A DNA stretch of 64,000 bases. It comes from RGIG7213 sp045544195. Lineage in GTDB: Bacteria > Bacillota > Clostridia > Oscillospirales > CAG-272. Under the pieces are notes generated by a model. That model was given only the letters and a program-made list of their open reading frames with translations, made no database searches and was not told where the DNA came from. Positions within the stretch are counted from its first letter, which is position 1, and the number at the start of each line of letters is the position of its first letter. Position numbers and translations under genes: made by a program. The stretch is taken from NCBI GenBank assembly GCA_045544195.1, contig JAZPYO010000033.1:32344-96343 (forward strand). Direction: 5' to 3'. Below are positions 1-8,607 of the stretch, one piece after another.

Positions 1-1198
1 CGTCGGGTATCTCGGGCGTTCCCTTTGAGAATGTGGGGATAAGCATATCGCCCGCAACCTCGGGTATCGTACATGTCGTATCGTTTCTGTACTGATCTCT
101 TACTGCCTTATCTCTGAGATTGGGTATCTCAAGCGTTACACCGCCTGCAAGAACGGAACGGTATGCAAACAATCCCGTTATACCCATATCCATAGCCTCG
201 TACACGTCGATGATGTCGGCGTTTTCGTTACCGCGTATCTTCTCAACGAAATTATACATTGAGTAGAAGTCCGAGCCGCCGTGGCCGAATGATGCATCGG
301 CTGTCGGGAATTCCGTTTCGGGCTTGTAGCTCAGAACATTTTCAGGGCCGTATTCGCCGTCATACTCGTCAGCATTGACATATATGTGAGTCTGACCGCC
401 CATATACGCATCCTCTCTTGCCGTCTCCATTCTGCCCTTTGAGCCGTAAACGGTGTACCATACGGAGTTTTTGTAAAGGTCGCCGTGGATGCTCTTTGCA
501 ATACCGCCGTTTTCAAACGTTACCATTTCCATACCGAACTGACCTGCCTTGTTACCTGTACGGCGGCGGCGTTCTGTCTTTGTTCCCTCAAAGCCTACTA
601 CAGAAACGGGACGCAGACCTGTTATGTGAATTATCGGACCGAGTGAGTGCGTGCAGTAGAAGTTTGCATGCATAAGGTTTCTCCAGTGATTCGGATCACC
701 GTAGGAAATGCTGGGCCAGATGGATTCGCAGTTGTGGATATATTCACCCTCACCGTATTCAAATTCACCGATCTTGCCTTCCTTATACAGCTTACGCATT
801 TCGTAAGGACCGGGCATATAGCAGTAGTTTTCGCCGTATGCGTAGATCATACCTGTTTTTTCAACTGTTTCAACAAGCTCAACTGCCTCCTTCATCGTCT
901 GTACGGGAAGAACCTCGCTGAATACGTGAAGGCCCTTGTTCATACATCTGATAGCGAAAGGAGCGTGCTCATTTGCATAGTTTGCAAGAACGACTGCATC
1001 CATATCGTGATTGATGAATTCGTCAAAGCTCGTGTAATACGTAATATTGGCATCGGGATGCTGCTGCTTCTGCTTTTCAATACCCTCTACCCATTTGTCG
1101 CAAATAGCTACGACCTCTGCGTTATCAGCCTTCAGGCAGTAGTTTATCATGCTTGTACCGCGGAATGCGCCCATAACGCCTATTCTGACTTTTTTCAT
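1..1198 (-). CDS. Gfo/Idh/MocA-family oxidoreductase, C-terminus cut off by window edge
   Basis: Reading leftward from an ATG at 1198 gives about 399 codons without a stop up to the window edge. The start is supported by a strong TTGGAGGTAA ribosome site at 1201–1210. The N-terminus (MKKVRIGVMGAFRGTSMI) is a Rossmann NAD(P)-binding fold, and the remainder has the alpha/beta domain of the Gfo/Idh/MocA family, whose members oxidise or reduce sugars, inositols or similar alcohols. In most members the catalytic lysine lies in an EKP motif; here the equivalent stretch reads HVFSEVLPV with no lysine, so the chemistry may differ or be lost. Substrate unknown. Transcribed from its own promoter and divergent from nothing; the neighbour on the right is on the same strand with a 175-bp gap. 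Family assignment is firm, function is not. Confidence 0.85.
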   Translation of the reverse strand, partial: MKKVRIGVMGAFRGTSMINYCLKADNAEVVAICDKWVEGIEKQKQQHPDANITYYTSFDEFINHDMDAVVLANYANEHAPFAIRCMNKGLHVFSEVLPVQTMKEAVELVETVEKTGMIYAYGENYCYMPGPYEMRKLYKEGKIGEFEYGEGEYIHNCESIWPSISYGDPNHWRNLMHANFYCTHSLGPIIHITGLRPVSVVGFEGTKTERRRRTGNKAGQFGMEMVTFENGGIAKSIHGDLYKNSVWYTVYGSKGRMETAREDAYMGGQTHIYVNADEYDGEYGPENVLSYKPETEFPTADASFGHGGSDFYSMYNFVEKIRGNENADIIDVYEAMDMGITGLFAYRSVLAGGVTLEIPNLRDKAVRDQYRNDTTCTIPEVAGDMLIPTFSKGTPEIPD

Positions 1199-1237
1199 AT
1201 TTACCTCCAATATGATGATACGATTTTAACTTTGTCT

Positions 1238-1266
1238 ATGATACCACACTTTTTCCGATTTTTCAA
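1238..1266 (-). promoter_or_regulatory. Sigma-A-type promoter of the Gfo/Idh gene
   Basis: On the minus strand a TTGAAA (-35, 1266–1261) and TATCAT (-10, 1243–1238) are separated by exactly 17 bases and lie about 40 bases ahead of the ATG at 1198. Recognised by pattern only. Confidence 0.6.
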
Positions 1267-1373
1267 TACCTATTTGAAACTCTTGAAACATTTAATATTT
1301 TATTCAAAACCAAAAAAGCAACAGCCGCTCTGCCCTGCTCGGCTTACAGGACATACGAGTGCTTATGTATCCG

Positions 1374-2345
1374 TCATTTCATCGACTGATGCTTTTTTCC
1401 CTGATACGTATCGAGCGCGTACATTCTTTTATCTATTTCGTTTATTACGCACGTTTTCTTAATGCTCCAATCGGGTGCGAGAAGGTCGCTTTGCTTACCG
1501 TCGCCCGTAACTCTCGCTATAACGGTTTCGGCAGGCATTCTTTCTATTTGCTCTACCGTTATATCGACGTATTGCTCCATTGTAAGCATCGGCAGTCCGC
1601 CGTTTTTATATATTTCACCGAGGACTGTGCCGTCAATAACGTGCAAAGAGTGTATTTTGACAAATTCGGGGGCAAGCGATGCAACAAACTCCGACGTTTG
1701 TATCATCATTTCCTTATTTTCATTCGGCAGACCGTTTATTATATGTATGCAAATACCGATTTTTTTACTGAACGATCTTAACCTTTCATACCCATTTATA
1801 AAGTCCTGCGTTGTATGACAGCGGTTTATATATCTTGCAGTTTCATCGTGCGAGGTTTGTAAACCGAGTTCAACTGTAAGCACCGTCTTTTCCGCAAGCT
1901 GTGACAAAAGCTCACACACGTCATTTGGAAGACAGTCTGCCCGTGTAGCGATATTTATTCCGACCGTATCGGGATATTCCAACGCCTGAGTATATTTTTC
2001 CGAAAGCACGCTGACAGGAGCATACGTATTCGTATGAGCCTGAAAATACGGTATTATACCGCAGTCTTTCCATTTATGCTCCATCATTTTTCTCGTTTCA
2101 TCAAGCTGACTGACAACTGAAATATCCGACGATAGTGCATAATCTCCGCTTCCTCTGTCAGAGCAGTAAATGCAACCGCCATACCCTGCCCTGCCGTCTA
2201 TATTCGGGCAGGTAAATCCGCAGTCAAGTGGAATTTTCGCGCATTTTTTACCGAATCTATGCTTTATATAATAATCGTATGTATGGTATCTTTTATTGCT
2301 GTCGGAGTAGATAAACGGATTACTTTCCTTTTGTGTAAGCTTCAT
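1374..2345 (-). CDS. TIGR01212/YhcC-type radical SAM protein
   Basis: A 323-residue protein with the YhcC radical SAM signature: a first cysteine in CGFTCPN, then about ten residues later GGCIYCSDRG, supplying the cysteines of the SAM-binding 4Fe-4S cluster. The rest has the expected SPASM-less TIM-barrel pattern (PYFQAHTNTYAP, VGINIATRADCLP, ELGLQTSHDETA). The usual length for this family is 300–330 residues, so it is complete. The physiological substrate of the family is not established. A monocistronic location is likely, divergent from the Mrp ATPase with a 117-bp AT-rich gap that must hold both promoters. Confidence 0.88.
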   Translation of the reverse strand: MKLTQKESNPFIYSDSNKRYHTYDYYIKHRFGKKCAKIPLDCGFTCPNIDGRAGYGGCIYCSDRGSGDYALSSDISVVSQLDETRKMMEHKWKDCGIIPYFQAHTNTYAPVSVLSEKYTQALEYPDTVGINIATRADCLPNDVCELLSQLAEKTVLTVELGLQTSHDETARYINRCHTTQDFINGYERLRSFSKKIGICIHIINGLPNENKEMMIQTSEFVASLAPEFVKIHSLHVIDGTVLGEIYKNGGLPMLTMEQYVDITVEQIERMPAETVIARVTGDGKQSDLLAPDWSIKKTCVINEIDKRMYALDTYQGKKHQSMK

Positions 2346-2462
2346 TTGTTATTTCCTGTATGGTATAATTTAAAAATTGTATAAACTATTTTAACCGATA
2401 AACCGATTTTAAGGTATATAATATTATTAAAAATATTTTATCAGAAAGCGAATTTGACAATT

Positions 2463-3287
2463 ATGGCTAACGAAGAATGCACCCATGACTGTTCGTCTTG
2501 CTCTGCAAACTGCTCGTCAAGAGAAAAGCCGCAGTTTGAAATGCAAAACAAACATTCACATGTAAAAAAAGTCATAGGCGTTGTGAGCGGCAAAGGCGGC
2601 GTAGGTAAATCGCTCGTCACCTCGATGCTTGCTACGGTTATGCAGCGCAGGGGCTACCGCACCGCCATAATGGATGCCGATATAACAGGTCCGTCTATTC
2701 CCAAGGCATTCGGACTGCACGGCATTTGCGACGGTGACGGAGAAAACATTTTCCCCTTTGTAACGAAAACAGGCATTGAAGTAATGTCCTTGAATCTTCT
2801 GCTTGAGGACGAAAGAACACCTGTCATCTGGAGAGGTCCTGTAATTGCAGGAACGGTAAAGCAGTTCTGGTCTGACGTTCTGTGGGGCGAGGTAGACTTT
2901 ATGTTTGTTGATATGCCTCCGGGAACGGGCGATGTACCGTTGACCGTATTCCAATCTCTGCCCGTTGACGGTATCGTAATAGTTACATCACCCCAGGAGC
3001 TTGTTTCGCTCATCGTCGGCAAAGCAGTAAAAATGGCGGAAATGATGAACATACCGATCATAGGACTCGTTGAAAACTTCAGCTATCTTGAGTGTCCCGA
3101 TTGCGGCAAAAAGATCGAGATATACGGCAAGAGCCGTGTGGACGAGGAAGCCGCCGCGCTCAACGTGCCTGTTCTGGCAAAGCTGCCCATCAAGCCCGAA
3201 TTTGCAAACCAGTGCGATCTGGGACTCATAGAGCTTTTCGAGGGCGATCATATGGAAAAGGCAGCCGATGCAGTAGAAAGCATCTGA
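2463..3287 (+). CDS. Mrp/ApbC/NBP35-family Fe-S cluster carrier ATPase
   Basis: P-loop ATPase of the Mrp family, thought to bind and transfer Fe-S clusters in the cytosol. The deviant Walker A reads GKGGVGKS, followed by DADITGPS and the switch DMPPGTGD. A cysteine-rich N-terminus (CTHDCSSCSANC) resembles the NBP35-type ferredoxin motif, and a CPDCGK pair lies near residue 210. An in-frame TTG at 2454 would add three residues; ATG 2463 is given here, but no strong ribosome site decides between them (AGAAAG at 2443–2448 suits either poorly). Followed directly by a clear terminator. Confidence 0.9.
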   Translation: MANEECTHDCSSCSANCSSREKPQFEMQNKHSHVKKVIGVVSGKGGVGKSLVTSMLATVMQRRGYRTAIMDADITGPSIPKAFGLHGICDGDGENIFPFVTKTGIEVMSLNLLLEDERTPVIWRGPVIAGTVKQFWSDVLWGEVDFMFVDMPPGTGDVPLTVFQSLPVDGIVIVTSPQELVSLIVGKAVKMAEMMNIPIIGLVENFSYLECPDCGKKIEIYGKSRVDEEAAALNVPVLAKLPIKPEFANQCDLGLIELFEGDHMEKAADAVESI

Positions 3288-3297
3288 AACCAAAATC

Positions 3298-3326
3298 AAT
3301 GCGGAACATAAGTTCCGCATTTTTTC
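3298..3326 (+). terminator. Rho-independent terminator after the Mrp ATPase
   Basis: A perfect 10-bp stem (3298–3307 with 3312–3321) closes a 4-base loop and is followed by a T run at 3320–3325. It sits between the convergent Mrp ATPase and mazG genes. Confidence 0.85.
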
Positions 3327-3336
3327 TTTATGTATG

Positions 3337-4002
3337 TTATACTTTCTCTATGACCTTATCGCACTGATCATAGAGGCATTTTTCTGCATCTGCATTTACA
3401 GCTTTCGCGTATGATGCGACTGCATATAAAAGCTCGCCTATGCCGTTTTCTCCGTCAAGCCTGCGGCTTATTTCTACTATGTCCTCGACGCTTGCGTAGG
3501 GTTCACCGTATTTATGCAGCTTTGATGCGGTTTTTTCTGCGCGCATAAGCGACGGCAAGGATCTTGAGATGCTTTGAACAGATTCCTTCGCGCTTTTTTG
3601 CCCCTTTGTCTGCATTTTGATGGTATTCCAATTATCGAGGACCTCCTCGGTCGATGATACGGAAACGTCTGCAAACACGTGAGGATGACGCACTATCAGC
3701 TTACGGCATATTCCGTTAAGAATATCCGTAATATCAAATCTGTTATCGTCGTCTGCTATACGCGCGTGGAATACCACCTGCAAAAGAACGTCTCCCAATT
3801 CCTCCTTCATTATCTCATCGTCATTAGCGTCTATTCCCTCTATCGCCTCATAGACCTCTTCGATGAAATCAGCCCTTATTGATTGGTGCGTCTGCTCGGC
3901 ATCCCACGGACATCCGCCTGGGGCGCGAAGTATTTTGAGTATGTCAAGAAGATCGTCAAATGTATAATTCTCTTTTGCTTTAAGAAGTGCTTTTTTATCC
4001 AT
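3337..4002 (-). CDS. mazG: MazG nucleoside triphosphate pyrophosphohydrolase
   Basis: All-alpha NTP pyrophosphatase, 221 residues. The metal-binding helices are visible as FIEEVYEAIEG and EELGDVLLQVVFHA, and the GGCPWDAEQTHQSI stretch is the hallmark of the bacterial MazG N-terminal domain. Such enzymes hydrolyse non-canonical or surplus dNTPs/NTPs to the monophosphate. It is shorter than E. coli MazG (about 263) but within the usual Clostridial range. It ends a leftward run that begins at the kinase gene near 8593; the 21-bp gap to the flippase gene suggests co-transcription. Confidence 0.9.
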   Translation of the reverse strand: MDKKALLKAKENYTFDDLLDILKILRAPGGCPWDAEQTHQSIRADFIEEVYEAIEGIDANDDEIMKEELGDVLLQVVFHARIADDDNRFDITDILNGICRKLIVRHPHVFADVSVSSTEEVLDNWNTIKMQTKGQKSAKESVQSISRSLPSLMRAEKTASKLHKYGEPYASVEDIVEISRRLDGENGIGELLYAVASYAKAVNADAEKCLYDQCDKVIEKV

Positions 4003-4023
4003 TTTTTTATTTTTCCTTTTTAT

Positions 4024-5610
4024 TTATATCAGCTTTAATTTTTTGAGTATGCGGCATATTTGCCGTCCCTTTGGCAAATACTCCATATCATTTTCGTCAA
4101 CCGCCTTGAATTTGAATATACATATACCGTAAATGAGCGCTGCAAGCGTTATGCTTATCAAGACTGAAAGATCGGAGTCTGTAAGCGACGATAAGGCTTT
4201 GTGTGATATATACGCGCAAAGTCCGCATATTGAAGCACATATAAACGGCAAAATGAACGTTTTAAACAGCTTCATATGTACTTTTGTTTTATTGCCTACG
4301 AATATGAAATTCATTATTACGATGGTAAGATAGCACATACACGTGCCAAGAGGTATTCCGAGTCTGCCTATTTTATCAACGCCTATGAATATATACGATG
4401 AAATGAGCTTTACCGCAATACCCGTTATCATTGATATTATCGGAAGACGCTCATTCCCCGACGCCTGAAGCACGCTGTTTGTTATAGCCATCATAGCGTA
4501 AAGGAAAACAGACGGGGAAAGCATAGTCAGCATTGCTGATGCAAGCTGTGATGAATCCTGCGGGAACAGCAGGCACAGTATCGGGTATGACAATACGCCG
4601 AGTCCGACAGCGCACGGCATAGATATAACGCAGCACGTTTTAACGCACGAGGATATTATCGTAACACCGCTTTTTCCCTGTGACAAATGCTTTGTCAGAT
4701 GTGGTACTATGGCGCAGGCTATCGGGTATATAAGCACGCTCGGCATATTATAAAGCGATACTGCCAGCGTCGTATAATTACCGTATATTTCGGTTGCAGC
4801 CTTTGATGCATAACCGATATCGCACAGACGCCCGACTGATATTACCGTATCAATAACGTTTGTAAGTCCCATTATAGACGAAGAAACGGTTATCGGCAGA
4901 GCTATTATAACAAGCCTTTTTAAAACATCGGAATATTTACATGTGCTTTTCTCTTTATCGGTATCGGGCGAGAAAAAGCACTTTGATATAAGGCAGAACA
5001 TCATTGACGCAAGCGTTCCGAGCGTAACGCCGCTTATAGCATATGCGGCTGTAACGTATACAGGATCGCCCTTTTTTATTGAATGAACGGCAAGTAAAAG
5101 CCCGAATGTGACCTTACCGAGCGATTCTATCACCTGAGATACTGCCGTTACGGTCATATTACCGAAGCCCTGAAAATATCCTCTGACCGATGACGATATA
5201 CATATAAAAAACAGCGTTGGCGCGATAGCTATTGCGCAAAGATAAGCATTATCAATTTCGACACTTCTTGCTATCTGACGGGCAAATATACCCATAAACA
5301 GCGCACTTGATGTTCCGATAAGTGCAAACAGTGTACAGGATGTGCGGAAAATAACCTTTGTATCGGCGCTTTTTCCCTGAGCTGTCGCCTTGCTTATCAT
5401 CACAGAAAGCGCAACGGGCAGCCCCGCGGTAGAAACAAGATATAGCCACGAGTAAATGTTATACGCCATATTGAAGTATCCCATACCCTCATCGCCTATG
5501 AGCCGCTGGATCGGTATTTTGAACACAAGCCCTATTACCTTAACGAGCAGATTTGCCGCTGTCAGAATGACTACCCCTGAAACAAGGGAGCTTTTGTTGT
5601 CGGTCTTCAA
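4024..5610 (-). CDS. SpoVB/MurJ-like polysaccharide flippase (MVF family)
   Basis: A 528-residue integral membrane protein with about 14 hydrophobic segments from the first residues to about residue 505. The N-terminus (MKTDNKSSLVSGVVILTAAN then GLVFKIPIQRLIG and GYFNMAYNIY) matches the SpoVB/MurJ/Wzx branch of the MOP exporter superfamily, which flips lipid-linked cell wall or polysaccharide precursors. In spore formers SpoVB-type members act in cortex synthesis, so a sporulation or wall role is likely but inferred. The gene abuts the amidohydrolase with no gap (5610/5611). Confidence 0.85.
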   Translation of the reverse strand: MKTDNKSSLVSGVVILTAANLLVKVIGLVFKIPIQRLIGDEGMGYFNMAYNIYSWLYLVSTAGLPVALSVMISKATAQGKSADTKVIFRTSCTLFALIGTSSALFMGIFARQIARSVEIDNAYLCAIAIAPTLFFICISSSVRGYFQGFGNMTVTAVSQVIESLGKVTFGLLLAVHSIKKGDPVYVTAAYAISGVTLGTLASMMFCLISKCFFSPDTDKEKSTCKYSDVLKRLVIIALPITVSSSIMGLTNVIDTVISVGRLCDIGYASKAATEIYGNYTTLAVSLYNMPSVLIYPIACAIVPHLTKHLSQGKSGVTIISSCVKTCCVISMPCAVGLGVLSYPILCLLFPQDSSQLASAMLTMLSPSVFLYAMMAITNSVLQASGNERLPIISMITGIAVKLISSYIFIGVDKIGRLGIPLGTCMCYLTIVIMNFIFVGNKTKVHMKLFKTFILPFICASICGLCAYISHKALSSLTDSDLSVLISITLAALIYGICIFKFKAVDENDMEYLPKGRQICRILKKLKLI

Positions 5611-6903
5611 TTAACCCTCCGTAAAGTGAGATCGTGAGTTATTCATTTCGTATTTCAGCTTTTCTATATCTATCGTTTTGAAATCTCCGTTTTCGTAAAG
5701 AGTAACGCCGTCGCACACCGTAAGGCATACATCCGTCGGATACACAGTATAAAGCAGTGTATTTACGGGCGAATATGACGGTATATTATGGCATTTTGTT
5801 ACATCTATCAAGGCAAAATCTGCCTTGCAGCCTGCCTTTATCATTCCGCAGTCATCTCTCATCTGCGATCTTGCCCCGTTTGCCGTTGCCATAGGCAAAA
5901 GAATGCTTGCGCCCGGAAACTCCGTATTTCCCGTAACGCCCCTGTGGATAAGTGATGCTGCATTCAATTCGTTAAGAATGCTCAGTCTGTTGTTTGATGC
6001 AGCCCCATCGGTTCCGAGTGTTACATTTATTCCTTTATTTATCATTTTTTCAAGAGGTGCTACTCCTGAGCCGAGCTTAAGATTGCTTATGGGGTTGTGT
6101 GATACGGTAACGCCTCTTTTCGCCATTATATCAATATCGCCGTCCTCTACCCATACGCAATGCGCGGCATTTGTCACGCTATCAAAAACACCTGTTTTTT
6201 CAAACAGCTCACACGCTGTCATTCCGTGACGATGCTTTGCTTCAATATGCTCCTTTTGCGTTTCGGAAAGATGCACCTGAATGCCGCAGCCGAGTCTCTT
6301 GGCAAGATCTGCAACATATCTGCACGAGTTTTCTGTATTTGTATATTCTGCGTGCAGTGACATATCGACCTTTATTCTTCCGTCGAAGGCATTGTTGTAT
6401 GAATTGAAAAGCTCCAGCGCTTCAAGCACCCGCACGTCATTTTTCATTTCCGCATTTTCGTCAAACGATACAACACATCTTGATATATTCGCCTTCATTC
6501 CCGCCTTTCCGATAGCTTCTGCTATTTGCGGACAGAAAAAGTACATATCAGACATTGAAACAGTACCGCTTGCTATCATTTCAGCACACGAAAGAAGCGC
6601 GCCTGTGTACGCAAGACTGCCGTTCAGCTTATCCTCTGCGGGAAATATCGCTTCGTTAAGCCATCTGTCAAGCGGAAGATCCTCTGCCATACCGCGAAAA
6701 TGAGTCATAGGGCTATGTGCGTGGCAGTTGTACAGTCCCGGGATCATTATTTTGCCGCTGCCGTTTATTTTTCTTTGAAAATCGCCCGTCGGCGCGCCCT
6801 TGCCGACGTATGTAAATCTGCCTTTGTCATAGGCAACATATATATTTTCTTCATAGCTGCCGTCGTGAAATATGACAGTTATATTTTCTATCAGAGTTTT
6901 CAT
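5611..6903 (-). CDS. Amidohydrolase of the MTA/SAH deaminase (MtaD/SsnA-like) group
   Basis: 430 residues of the metal-dependent amidohydrolase superfamily. Metal ligands are visible as NCHAHSPMTHFRG, a second histidine in QVHLSETQKEH, HCVWVED, and the catalytic aspartate in LGTDGAASNN. This arrangement with the PMTHFRG sequence is typical of enzymes that deaminate S-adenosylhomocysteine, methylthioadenosine or related adenine nucleosides. The start overlaps the stop of the upstream methyltransferase (ATGA at 6903–6900), so the two are translationally coupled. A role in clearing SAH or adenosine formed by methyl transfer is inferred from that coupling; guanine or cytosine-type substrates cannot be ruled out. 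Confidence 0.82.
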   Translation of the reverse strand: MKTLIENITVIFHDGSYEENIYVAYDKGRFTYVGKGAPTGDFQRKINGSGKIMIPGLYNCHAHSPMTHFRGMAEDLPLDRWLNEAIFPAEDKLNGSLAYTGALLSCAEMIASGTVSMSDMYFFCPQIAEAIGKAGMKANISRCVVSFDENAEMKNDVRVLEALELFNSYNNAFDGRIKVDMSLHAEYTNTENSCRYVADLAKRLGCGIQVHLSETQKEHIEAKHRHGMTACELFEKTGVFDSVTNAAHCVWVEDGDIDIMAKRGVTVSHNPISNLKLGSGVAPLEKMINKGINVTLGTDGAASNNRLSILNELNAASLIHRGVTGNTEFPGASILLPMATANGARSQMRDDCGMIKAGCKADFALIDVTKCHNIPSYSPVNTLLYTVYPTDVCLTVCDGVTLYENGDFKTIDIEKLKYEMNNSRSHFTEG

Positions 6904-7697
6904 TGATTTTCCCTTATGTAGCTTATATAATCCATGCAGTACTCATCCTTGCCCGCAACCACGTTTGCTGCCTTCAAAGCCATTTGCATAGCATCGCTCG
7001 TGCTGTCCATTATCGCGCTGTCAAGCCCCTGCCACACGGCGCACGTGAGATACGCGGCATTGACGTGTACTCTTTTGGGCAGACCGAACGAAGCGTTTGA
7101 AAGACCGCACACGGTCATAACAGTGCTCCATTTTTCCTTAAGCGCCTTTATCGTATTCAGCGACAGTATTGCCGATTCGCTGTCGGTAGCTATCGACTGT
7201 GTTGCTATATCGAAGAATATCTTTTCTCTTGATATTCCGTTTTCGTCTGCAAACGCGACTGTTTTTTCAGCAACGGTCATTCTTTCCTCAAGCGTACTGT
7301 GATCCAGCATACAGACAAATCCCGCGCCGTACTTTTTAAGTATGGGAAGAGCTGTCGGCAATTCCTCGTATTTTACGGAATTCAGAATTATATCTCTGCC
7401 TGAAGCGTACTCTGCGCATTTCACAAGCACGTTAATATCGGGAGAGTCAATGACTATTCCACACGAGCAGTTGCTTTTGACAAGCTGTACGGTCTTTTGC
7501 ATCATTGCTGTCTCATCATTGCAAAGCGCCGTATTGACATCGATATAATCAGAGCCTGACTGCGCCATATTCACGATAAGCTGCACTATCTGCTCATCGT
7601 TTCCCTCAGCACACAATTCATACGCCTTCATCGTTTTTGGAATTGAGCTGTTTAGCTTTTCACCGATAATTATCATTTGAATATCCTCATCTTTCAT
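6900..7697 (-). CDS. Pterin-binding methyltransferase (methyltetrahydrofolate:corrinoid type)
   Basis: 265 residues forming a single dihydropteroate-synthase-like TIM barrel. The N-terminal MIIIGEKLNSSIPKT and DYIDVNTALCND match the methyltetrahydrofolate-binding domain of AcsE, MtrH-like and MetH proteins rather than FolP; the late GLSNASFGLPKR motif is also typical. Such enzymes pass the methyl of methyl-H4folate to a corrinoid protein. No corrinoid partner lies in the window. The start is set by the ATGA overlap with the upstream kinase; an internal ATG seven codons on is a weaker alternative. Substrate and partner are inferred from family only. Confidence 0.83.
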   Translation of the reverse strand: MKDEDIQMIIIGEKLNSSIPKTMKAYELCAEGNDEQIVQLIVNMAQSGSDYIDVNTALCNDETAMMQKTVQLVKSNCSCGIVIDSPDINVLVKCAEYASGRDIILNSVKYEELPTALPILKKYGAGFVCMLDHSTLEERMTVAEKTVAFADENGISREKIFFDIATQSIATDSESAILSLNTIKALKEKWSTVMTVCGLSNASFGLPKRVHVNAAYLTCAVWQGLDSAIMDSTSDAMQMALKAANVVAGKDEYCMDYISYIRENQ

Positions 7698-8593
7698 CCA
7701 ATAAATTCTGTAAAAAACGAGTCCTCAGGAATATATTCCTTTGAAATTACAGGAACGTTTTTATATTTTTCCGCAATTTGAATAGCCTGCGGGCAGTATT
7801 TTGAAATGTCGGGAAGCTGTGACAGCACCTCGATCACAAGCGGGGCTAAGACGTTTATTTCGTAAGGAACGAACGAGTTTATTCTTATATCCACGCAAGA
7901 TGCGTAAGGCATAATATTTTTCTCTTCATTTTCAACGACGCTTGACCAGAGTCTGAACGTAAGCTCAGGGCAGGCGCCCCTGAACATCCAATCACGCACA
8001 AGACGGCGTGCAAACCGCAACGAAAGCCTTGAAAACTCGCTTCCGTATGCCTGAACGTCAGTATCGACGCACAGAAATATTTTTTTACATTCGCCGTGGA
8101 AAAGACGTGTTATTTCAGGATATACTGCCTGTATTCCCTCAAATATGACAACCGTGTCCTCTGATATGCTTACCGTTCTGTATCCGCTTCTTCTTCCGCT
8201 CAGAAAATCGAATATCGGTATGTCGCTTTTGCCGTCTTGTCTGAGCTGATTTACGCATTTGCAAAAGCAATCGTAATCAAGTGCATTTATAGAATCAAAG
8301 TCTATCTGTGTATCCTCGTCCGAGTCCTTAAGCTCATACGAATCCTTAAAAAAGTCATCGATCGATATTATGCTGACTCGTCTGCCGTCTTTTTCAAGAG
8401 CTTCCGTAAGGACTCTTGATGCAGACGTCTTACCTGAGCAAGACGGACCTGACAGAAGAATAAATCTTATATCTCTGTCCTTGGCAATACTTTCAGATGC
8501 TTTTATTATTTCGCCGAAAAATTCAGCATCGCATTTTTTGACGAAATCTATTTTTTCCTCTTCGGTTTCAAAGGTCTTATCGTATTGGTACAT
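7694..8593 (-). CDS. Uridine-kinase-like P-loop nucleoside kinase
   Basis: 299 residues. Walker A is LSGPSCSGKTSASR near residue 49, followed by SIDDFFKD, FDSINALDYD and FEGIQAVYPE, the order found in the uridine kinase/phosphoribulokinase family. It is longer than the usual 210-residue Udk and has an extra C-terminal segment, as in the Clostridial nucleoside kinase group. It heads a leftward overlapping cluster with the methyltransferase and amidohydrolase, suggesting work on nucleosides released from SAM metabolism, but its substrate is not shown by the sequence. Confidence 0.8.
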   Translation of the reverse strand: MYQYDKTFETEEEKIDFVKKCDAEFFGEIIKASESIAKDRDIRFILLSGPSCSGKTSASRVLTEALEKDGRRVSIISIDDFFKDSYELKDSDEDTQIDFDSINALDYDCFCKCVNQLRQDGKSDIPIFDFLSGRRSGYRTVSISEDTVVIFEGIQAVYPEITRLFHGECKKIFLCVDTDVQAYGSEFSRLSLRFARRLVRDWMFRGACPELTFRLWSSVVENEEKNIMPYASCVDIRINSFVPYEINVLAPLVIEVLSQLPDISKYCPQAIQIAEKYKNVPVISKEYIPEDSFFTEFIG

Positions 8594-8607
8594 TTATCAA
8601 ACCGCCT

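Noticed and set aside
647..1462. Long rightward open frame over the first Gfo/Idh gene
   Set aside because: It is the antisense of a clear coding sequence and has atypical composition and no ribosome site.
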